Assembly: GCA_002104935.1 (NCBI GenBank)
Contig: MCGT01000047.1
Location: forward strand, 1-64,000
Length of the DNA: 64,000 nt
Direction: 5' to 3'
Source: Hesseltinella vesiculosa
Lineage: Eukaryota > Mucoromycota > Mucoromycetes > Mucorales > Cunninghamellaceae
Positions 56,173-64,000 of this stretch are shown here, one piece after another. The notes beneath the pieces are model-generated. The model was not told the origin of the DNA. It made no database searches and saw only the letters and a list, made by a program, of their open reading frames with translations. The position numbers were made by a program, and so were the translations under genes. Every line of letters starts with the position of its first letter. Position 1 is the stretch's first letter.

Positions 56173-56527
56173 AGTTTAGAAAGAAGCAATTAAAATATAG
56201 AACAAAAGACGTGAAGAATGAAAAGAAAAGAAGAGAGAGAAAAAAAAGGGGCTGCTTGATTTAAGGCGGCTCTGCCGTCAACAACGGTCCTTTTTTGGAA
56301 ATGGCGGTGGCAGCCCTCCTTGATTGAAAAGCTTTTTTCTCTGAATAGAAAGAAGAAAAACAAACAAAACAACATTGACATCCGTCCTTTGTCATCTGAC
56401 CATGCCTTTCATCCTTTTCTCCTTTTTCCTATTGCTTCAGCAGTGTTTGGCTTGTGGCAAGCCAGTTGATTCAGGTGCAAGCTGGAGGCGGAACTAAAAA
56501 AAGTGTCATTGCCATATACCCAGGACA

Positions 56528-56560
<33 letters not shown>

Positions 56561-56573
56561 AAACAAGCTAAAC

Positions 56574-59110
56574 ATGGGTCATTTGTAAGTGAAAAGGATG
56601 GCCAGGAAGATATATTTACACAATACAGTCCGCTCATATGATGCCATTGTTCTACTGGGGCCATGACCGGGGCATTGATAGGATCACTGTCGCCACGTGC
56701 TCATTAAATCAATGGGCCATGGACTTTGACGGCAATCTCCAACGCATTCTGGAAAGCATTCGAATGGCGAAAGAACAAGGGGCTAAACTTCGTGTAGGCC
56801 CTGAATTAGAAATCACGTAAACTCTTGATCTACATCATTGCCGCTTCCTTGTCTGAGATTCCTTTTCTTTGCTAGTGGCTATGGCTGTCAGGATCACTTC
56901 TTGGAGGGCGACACGTATTACCACGCATGGGAAGTCATGGCTGTGATTTTGCAAAGCGAAGAAGCCAAGGATATGATATTGGACATTGGCATGTAAGTCT
57001 CTCTCGACAAAACGATCACTCCTTGACACTCATTTTGCTTTTTAACAATTAGGCCCATCATGCACAAGGGTGTCAAGTACAACTGTCGTGTCATCGTCAG
57101 TGATCGTCAAATTGCCCTGATCCGTCCCAAACTCTATCTTGCCAATGATGGCAACTACCGTGAACTGCGCTTCTTTGCTCCGTGGGTGCCCAAAAAGGTG
57201 GAGAAGTTTTACCTCCCCCGCATGATCCAGAAAATCACCCAACAGTCGCACGTCCCCATCGGCGACGCAGTCGTCAGCACGCTCGACACGTGCATCGGCT
57301 GTGAAACCTGTGAGGAGCTCTTTACCCCAAACAGGTAAGATCAATGCATTTCAAAGACACGTTCAAACACTCATTTTCTTCTTGCTAGCCCTCACATCGG
57401 TATGGGATTGGACGGCGTGGAAATCTTTACCAATTGCAGTGGCAGTCACCACGAATTACGCAAGTTGAATCTTCGGATAGAGTTGATCAAGTCCGCCATG
57501 ATGAAATTAGGTGGATTGTACCTTTACGCTAATCAGCAAGGCTGTGATGGCGATCGCTTGTATTACGATGGCTGTGCTATGATTGTCCTGAATGGTGACG
57601 TGATTGCTCAGGGATCTCAATTTTCCTTGCGCGATGTAGTAGGTGACTCTGACTTTTTATTTTTTTTTTCTTCGTCCGTACTGACGGTTCCGTTTTTTTT
57701 TTTTTTGTTAGGAAGTTGTCACGGCCACCATTGACCTAGAAGATATTCGATCGTATCGAGCTCGCATGGCCAGCCGTGGAATCCAAGCCAGTTTTTCCGA
57801 GGCTTATGAACGAGTGGATGTCGACAGCGCGCTTAGCTCTGGCGAGAATGACAGTGATCTGCATGTACAACCCACGGCGCCCAAGGAACCTCGCTATCAC
57901 ACGCCTGAAGAAGAAATCGCCCTTGGCCCTGCTTGCTGGCTATGGGACTATCTCCGCCGCTCCAAGACGGCCGGGTACTTTTTGCCTCTAAGCGGCGGAA
58001 TCGACAGCTGCTCGACGGCGGTGATTGTTGCCTCCATGTGTCGCTTGGTCGTGCAAGAAGCCCAGGCTGGCAACCAACAAGTTCTGGCCGACATTCGCCG
58101 CCTCATGGCTGACTCCCCCGACAGTATCGACCCGTCGTATGTGCCAAGCGACCCTCGCGAGATCGCCAACAAAATCTTTTGCACCTGCTACATGGGCACC
58201 GAAAACTCAAGCAAGGAAACACGCCAACGTGCCAAGGACCTGGCCGCCGCCATCGGTAGCTACCACACCGACCTGAACATGGATTCTGTTGTCAAGTCGA
58301 TTGTCGGCCTCTTCACTTTGGTGACCGGCCGCGTGCCCAGCTTCAAAGTCCATGGTGGCTCTGTCGCAGAAAACTTGGCGCTGCAGAACATCCAAGCGCG
58401 CCTGCGCATGCTACTGGCCTACATGTTTGCCCAATTGCTCCCCTGGTGTCGTTCCTCCACCGGCAGTCTGCTTGTGCTCGGCAGCGCCAATGTCGACGAG
58501 TCTTTGCGTGGCTATCTCACAAAATATGACTGCAGCAGTGCTGACATCAACCCCATCGGAGGCATCAGTAAAAGTGACCTGCGATCGTTTATCAGCTACG
58601 CCGGTCACGCCTTTGATCTGCCTATTCTCAACGATTTCTTGGACGCACCTCCTACCGCCGAACTGGAACCCACCACCGAGGACTACGTCCAATCAGATGA
58701 ACAAGACATGGGCATGACCTATGACGAACTCACTGTCTATGGTCGTCTGCGCAAGATTGAACGTTGTGGTCCTTACTCAATGTTCTCCAAGTTGGTCCAC
58801 ACCTGGGCTGATAAACTGCGACCAAGCGAAGTATGCCGTGTTCATTTTCACCTCGTGACCCCTCATCTCCTTTTTTTTTTTTGATAATTAGGTGGCTGCC
58901 AAGGTCAAGCGGTTTTTCTTTTATTACTCCATCAATCGTCACAAGATGACCACCTTGACTCCTTCATACCATGCCGAGGCATATAGTCCTGATGACAACC
59001 GGTTTGATCTGCGCCCCTTTTTGTACAACGCTTCTTGGAAATGGCAATTCAACCGTATCGATCAAGATGCTGCTCGCTTGGACGCCTCCGCCGCCTCGTC
59101 CTCCACTTGA
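56574..59110 (+). CDS. QNS1: Glutamine-dependent NAD+ synthetase, seven exons, 710 aa
   Basis: Exons 56574-56584, 56682-56816, 56876-56992, 57053-57334, 57389-57638, 57712-58830 and 58892-59110 total 711 codons in phase. The first exon is only 11 nt. The enzyme amidates deamido-NAD to NAD+ with ammonia from glutamine. The N-terminal nitrilase-type glutaminase has the Glu-Lys-Cys triad in [25 protein letters not shown] and [11 protein letters not shown]. The C-terminal synthetase has the P-loop [15 protein letters not shown], the [11 protein letters not shown] block, [20 protein letters not shown] and [20 protein letters not shown]. The ending [35 protein letters not shown] block is characteristic of the eukaryotic enzyme. 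The length matches yeast Qns1 (about 714 aa). The AATAAA at 59137-59142 follows the stop. Confidence 0.96.
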
Positions 59111-59136
59111 ATCGGCTAGTTCCCTTTTCACTTTTC

Positions 59137-59142
59137 AATAAA
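59137..59142 (+). other. Polyadenylation signal AATAAA of QNS1
   Basis: AATAAA lies 27 bp after the QNS1 stop codon and within the 155-bp convergent gap to the RNA polymerase III subunit gene. Confidence 0.6.
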
Positions 59143-59265
59143 CTCTGCCTGTAGACTATTAAAAAGGACATGCTTTATGACTTGAGGGGGGGGGGAATGT
59201 ATGATACAGAGTGGAAAAAAAGAAGGTAGGCTACAAACATGGAAGAGGGTAACTGTGCAGGTAGC

Positions 59266-60159
59266 TTAGTAGTAGTCAGCTTCACCATCGTCATCATCAA
59301 CATCGTCGTCTTCACCGTTGTCAAAGTAGTTTTGGCCATAGTCATTATCATCCACCATGTCTTCTTCGTCATCAAAGTTCTCATCGTCATCCAGTTCGAC
59401 ATCACTGCCTTGCTTCTCTTCGCCATCTTCGTCCTTTTCTTCCGTGGCATTTGCCAAAAGCGCCTCGATCTGGCCAAAAGCATCCACGTCGCCTGTGCGT
59501 CGTTCTGTTGAAAAAGTCAGGATCAGAGCCTCTTCTTCGCGATCGTTGCCCAAACTTACTCTTCTTGCCCTTGGACGGGTCAACAATGCTCTGAAGTTCT
59601 TCTGGGAACATGTCCAAATCTAAGTGGGACGAAGGAGGGGTGAATAGCTGTGCCACTTGCTGCTTTGAACCGACCTGTTTGAATGTCTCGCAAATGTCGT
59701 TTCTTCTTGACCACTTTGTACTTATCTGAATACCGTTCAATATCTAGCAAGTGAAGATCAAGGAGGAGAGGAAAATGAGCATGTGTCAGCCATGGCTCGA
59801 TTGCCATCAATGTTGGCTGTTCTACCTTTTGGCGGAGGAGGCACGGTCAAGTAAAATGGTGTATCTCGGATCTGATCTAAAAACCGTTTACGCAACATCC
59901 ATCGTTCGTGCTCAGTTGATGTTGGCTTTCGAGGCATAGGAATGTCAATATCCTACACAAAGCATCATCGCGAAAAAGAAAAATGTTAGATTAGCCCTGT
60001 TGATGTCGTTTTCTGGTTTGTTACAGGAAAGATATCGGATTGCTCTTTGAATAAAGAATTGATCCCACCATCTCTCAGCAGATCAAATGATATCAACGCA
60101 CCAGCACCTGTACGATTGGCCCCACCGCCGCCACCACCTCGAAATCCACCACGAGACAT
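59266..60159 (-). CDS. RPC31: DNA-directed RNA polymerase III subunit C31 (RPC7), five exons, 209 aa
   Basis: Exons 60159-60025, 59952-59826, 59743-59675, 59619-59560 and 59504-59266 total 210 codons in phase. The N-terminus MSRGGFRGGGGGGANRTG is the Gly-rich start shared by C31/POLR3G proteins. DIDIPMPRKPTSTEHERWML, LRKRFLDQIRDTPFYLTVP and DIERYSDKYKVVKKKRHLRD follow. The C-terminal third is a long acidic tail (many Asp/Glu, ending GEADYY), also typical. C31 belongs to the C82-C34-C31 subcomplex that links polymerase III to TFIIIB during initiation at tRNA and 5S genes. It converges with QNS1. Confidence 0.93.
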
Positions 60160-60224
60160 TTGTATCTAATAAAAAAAATAGAACGAGAGGTGACAAAAAA
60201 AAAAAAAGCCTCCGCCCATAAACT

Positions 60225-60380
60225 TGCTAGGAAAGAAGGCACTGTGCGGAAGTTGAATTTATTGGGCACCTATCCCTTAAAAAAAAACGACGCATGAATG
60301 ATGGTGATAGGGTGATACTGAAAAAACCAACTTGTTGACCTGTTTTGTTTGACATCTACCATTCCCCAGCGTAGAGACTG
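60225..60380 (+). repeat. Dispersed repeat family, copy D (partial, left half)
   Basis: Has GCACTGTGCGGAAGTTGAAT, an A-run, GCATGAATGATGGTGATA, GGTGATACTGAAAAAACC, TTGTTGACC, TTTTGTTTGACATCTACCAT and TCCCCAGCG, in the same order as copies B and C2, then stops before the GACCCCCCAGG core. Confidence 0.75.
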
Positions 60381-61263
60381 GTCCTCCCTTTTTTGATTTT
60401 ATTTTATCCTTCTTATTTATTCAAATTGGACCTGGTCCCCTTCTTCGCCAAGTCACGAAACTGGTCAATGCATGCTCAAAGGGAGGAGGAGGGAGGGTGC
60501 AGTCATTGGATGACGACTTCGGAACCGAGGACGGAGGACACAGCTCTACGGTTAGCCATCAACCCATCTTTCGATCTGGCCCAATAGGCTGACAAGACTG
60601 CCCCATGTCCTGGACTGAGATCATTTCCCAGTGCCTCGACGTGTTGAACGAGTCTAAACGAAACAACGTTGCCCATGATTTCATTGCTGCAAGCTATATG
60701 TTTCAGCTAGCACCTCGATTAACCATAGGGGTTGTAACATGTGTGACAGCTTTGTCGACGTGTATCTTGACGACCCTTCCCCCCCCCCCCCCCTTCAATG
60801 AAAATGGAAGAAGGCGTCGTTTTTTTTTTTTGGCTGCGCGATTGGAGGTGTCGTATGGGTCCACGACACCAAGTTGGCTTGGTGGCCTTCGTCAATCGAC
60901 TTGATTATTTCACCATCTGTGCTTTTCATGGGAACGCACCTGCTTGAAAATGTCCACATTGATCCAGTATAACCTTTCTTTTTTTTTTTTTCAAACCTCA
61001 GGGAACAGACCAAATTCTTAGAAACGACCCAATTCCATCAAAATCAAATCAACCCAAATGTCGCATACAAGCAGTGCATGTTTAGAAAAGGCCATAGCTG
61101 AAAAAATAGGTTCGTCTGACATCGTGCTGCCGTGCTAAGGACATCAAAGATGCCTTGCCAGCGTGAGCGGAGCAGTACAAAAGCCCCCGCTCTTGAGCCT
61201 TTTTTCAACGCCTTGCTTTTTTCTCACCCCTTTTCTTTTATTATTTGTTTATTTATTAATGGA
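60380..61263. other. No gene seen; upstream region of the HECT ligase gene
   Basis: Contains a C14 run at about 60779-60793 and a T11 run near 60820. A TTATTTATT-rich stretch lies just upstream of the chosen ATG at 61264. The frame at 60605-60904 has no recognisable content. Confidence 0.4.
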
Positions 61264-64000
61264 ATGTTCTCCTCCAAGAATGACAAAAAGGCCACATTTG
61301 TGGAGCAAAAGCGGCAAGAACGCCAACAACGAGAGAAACAGCGACAACAGCAAAACGCAGAGCAAAAGCGAACAGCCGCGGCCATCTCGGTTCAACGTTG
61401 GTGGCGACATCGTGCCCAGCCTCATTTGTATTGGTCCTACTGGGATAAGCAGATGGGGATGTTCAAAGCTGCACCAGCGAACCATGAAGCTGCTCGTCTC
61501 ATCGCCATGTACTGCTTCTTTAGTAGCTGCCATCCAGCAACATCGTTACCGACACCCCCTCCTCCTCCTGACCAGGATCGATTGATCAATGTGTGCTCGC
61601 TACTTTCTGTACCCGTAGCTACGTTACTCGACACACCGTCTGCGCCTGCCTACCAATCACCTCAGCATCGCCAAAAGTATTTGATCTTCATTCTATGCCA
61701 GTGCCTCTACTTCATCTGCGACATTGTCAGCCCTGGTCATTGCAGCCCGTCACCGTCCACTGTCCCGCTGACGACCCTATTGCAGTTCCTCAAGCCGGCT
61801 GCCGCCTCCTTATCGTCACAGAAACAACTGCTGGAGGTCACCTTTGAGCTTTTGCGGCAAGCACGCCCCAACGCACTACAGCTGGCGGCCTACAGCCGTA
61901 TCGATCGGCTGCTCAAGCAACTAGCCCGCCCCGCTTCCTCCAGGGACCAGAAATGGATCAAGTCCGCAACACTCTGGTTGTCGTCGGTGACTCGACTGTG
62001 GATGTTCCCACTGGAGGCTGGCTTGCCCTTTCTGCCCCAGTTTGGTGCAACTATCCTGACCATTCCTATGCTTGCCACACACCTACCACCTCTGCTTTTG
62101 ACACCCGTTCGCCAGCATGCCTACAGCCTCCTCCTCCTTTGCACCGATTCACGCTGGTCCGACACGTTTTTCAACCAGCAGCTGGACGGCAACGACTGGC
62201 TGTTTTTACTCGGCAACTTGATCACCCTGTTCGTACCCGACGCCACCGGCAGGAACGCTGCTGACATCGACGACAACTGCTTGGGCCTGTTGATGGATGT
62301 CGTCTTACGCGTGCAGACAGCTTGTCTACCTTCATGGTTTTCCTCCCGACAACACGGCTCCTACCGGCATTACCATCCTCTGTTCAAGTGGACTTCTTGC
62401 AGTCCTCCAGCTGTGCCATTGTCGCCGCTGGTATTTGAGCAAGTGGACAGGGCACAGATTGCACTTCTGTGGTCTCCAGCCTTTTTGGACGTGGTTCTAA
62501 GGCCAATCTTGGAATGGCAGTCTCAGCCACGGATGGCCTTGACGTTGGCCTCTCAGCGTGTGTTCCACCTGCTCTACCAGCTTGGTCAACAGTTTCCTGT
62601 TCACTGGCCAACGATCCTCACGCGTCTCGCCTTTATGCCTCACTTGATGCCCTGTCTCTGGCATGCCATGCACCAATTCGGACCTCAAGGTCAGCTGGCC
62701 ATCTACCACCAAGCTGCCAAACACGGTCTGATCTCCGTCGAAAAGGAGCCGCTCATTCACGTTCTCAAAGTGTTTTGTGAAGCAAGCTCGCTCGTCTTTT
62801 TGTAAGCCAACCCCTCTTTTACATCAGCAAAACCAAAAAAAAAAAAAAAGCAAGACTAACCGCTTTTATTCTTCAATCTTACCGGGAGGGGTTAGGACAT
62901 TGGATGACATGGATATCTTCAAGGAAGAGAGGCCCTTTACTGTCAAGGAATGTATCGAAATGGCGGGGTTCCTGAACATGTTCTTTTTCTCGCTGCTGCA
63001 AAAAGTCGGGCCAAAAGACGAGCTTGGCAAGTACTATGGCGTGCGGCGACTGTTGTTACAGCTATACGATCTGGATAGCCGCCATCCGTTTTGCCCTCGT
63101 GACCATTGGATCCTGGTGACCTCTGATGCCATGGCCAAGAAACACCCCTTACTGAAGCTGCTGATGTTCAACCACGGTTCGACGCCATCGGCCTCACAGC
63201 AGGTCGCCTCGTCTTTTCTCCAGCAACTGCGCCAGGGCGATGCTGTCCCCCAGCAGATTCTCCAAACCATGCCCCACACCATTTCTTTCTGCACGCGTCT
63301 CGCCATCTTCCGTGACTGGATTCGTCTTGACAAAGACGCGGTTCAATCGAGCCTGCTGCTACCTTCGTATCTAATCCACATCCGGCGTGCATATCTCCTC
63401 CTGGATGGATTCCGTGCTCTCCAGAAACTGCCTACTTCCAACTGGAAAGGAAGCATCCGCATCGCTTTTGTCAATCAGCTTGGGATGGAAGAGGCTGGTA
63501 TAGATCAAGGCGGCCCATTCAAAGGTAAAAAAAAAACATGAAAAGACATCTGTGCTGAAGGGGATCCTTTGGTCACGTAGATTTTGTCACCTTGCTGGTC
63601 AACGACGTGTTTCATCCAGAGACTGGGCTGTTTTCAGATACAAAAGATACCCACCTGTTATACCCATCGAACACCTCCAGCTTGGTCCACACCAATCATC
63701 TGGAACTGTTTGAATTTATTGGAAAAGTAGGTTTGGCATGACTCATGGTCGCAGGCTGACTGTCTTTCCTAGGTCATCGGCAAGGCGGTGTATGAGGGCA
63801 TTCTGTTGGATTGCCAGTTTGCTCGATTCTTTCTGGCCAAGTTTCTGGGTCGGAATGTGTTTCTGGAAGCACTGAAAGAACTGGACGAGGACGTGTGGAA
63901 AAATTTGATTTTTTTGAAGCACTACAATGGTAGGGCATTGAATGTCTTTCTCCTCACTTATTCACTTCCTTTTCTTGAGTAGGTGATGCGGTTGATTTAG
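61264..64000 (+). CDS. HUL5: HECT-type E3 ubiquitin ligase, HUL5/UBE3C type, 3' part outside window
   Basis: Exons 61264-62801, 62896-63524, 63581-63726, 63773-63929 and 63983 onward are in phase and run off the right edge. The chosen ATG gives the UBE3C-type start MFSSKNDKKATFVEQKRQER, followed by a charged helix and an IQ-like AAAISVQRWWRHRA. A long helical central region follows (residues about 60-560). The HECT N-lobe begins near the LGMEEAGIDQGGPFKDFVTL block; LFEFIGKVIGKAVYEGILLD and FLAKFLGRNVFLEALKELDE match the UBE3C/Hul5 subfamily. The catalytic Cys of the C-lobe is not in the window. Hul5 extends ubiquitin chains on proteasome-bound substrates. An upstream in-frame stretch from 61132 is probably UTR. 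Confidence 0.88.

Overview
The window looks like a nuclear segment from a filamentous fungus of the Mucoromycota, most likely Mucorales. The evidence is many short phase-consistent introns (about 40-90 nt, GT-AG with some GC-AG) and ordinary fungal housekeeping genes: ORC6, EBP2, NAD synthetase, deoxyhypusine synthase, RNA polymerase III C31, a septin and a glucoamylase. Very long A/T homopolymer runs occur in introns and UTRs. No species is claimed. All gene models are hand-spliced from open frames, splice signals and phase.

The left 23.6 kb is accessory DNA. It opens with an almost intact Plavaka/CACTA-like (Tnp2) DNA transposon (1-~5960) that carries a 1055-residue transposase gene (+) and a convergent 339-residue companion gene (-). 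A tRNA-Arg(UCG) follows at 6004-6076. Positions 6.1-15.3 kb hold decayed coding remnants, copies of a dispersed repeat family with the core GACCCCCCAGGCAACCTG, and a 20-bp minisatellite (14928-15258). Between 15.6 and 19.0 kb lies an unusual lineage-specific membrane-protein gene (-). Its middle exons are a tandem array of 124-bp exon+intron units, each adding 21 residues, and its tail is 18 Pro/Val heptads. From 19.5 to 23.3 kb there are two relics: a retrotransposon Gag-like piece fused out of frame to a GCR1_C DNA-binding domain, and a frameshifted Fanzor/TnpB-like nuclease C-terminus.

The right 40 kb is gene-dense core genome with little spacing. In order it holds a SAM methyltransferase (-), ORC6 (+), bHLH factor (+), PPR-like mitochondrial protein (+), Cdc11-type septin (+), divergent Rab6-like GTPase (+), dispersed-repeat copies, GH15 glucoamylase (-), gamma-tubulin complex protein (-), mitochondrial uL30m (-), EBP2 (-), mitochondrial bL27m (+), small PPxY membrane protein (+), Mdm1/SNX-RGS sorting nexin (-), deoxyhypusine synthase (+), rhomboid protease (+), triple-KH RNA-binding protein (-), LIM protein (-), NAD+ synthetase QNS1 (+), RNA polymerase III C31 (-), another dispersed-repeat copy, and the 5' part of a HUL5/UBE3C-type HECT ligase (+) that runs off the right edge. 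Several head-to-head pairs share intergenic regions of only 140-200 bp.

The strongest candidates for something undescribed are the exon-array membrane protein, the reverse-strand companion gene of the Plavaka-like element, the Rab6-like protein that has lost its catalytic Gln and its usual prenylation signal, and a cluster of six GC-AG introns.
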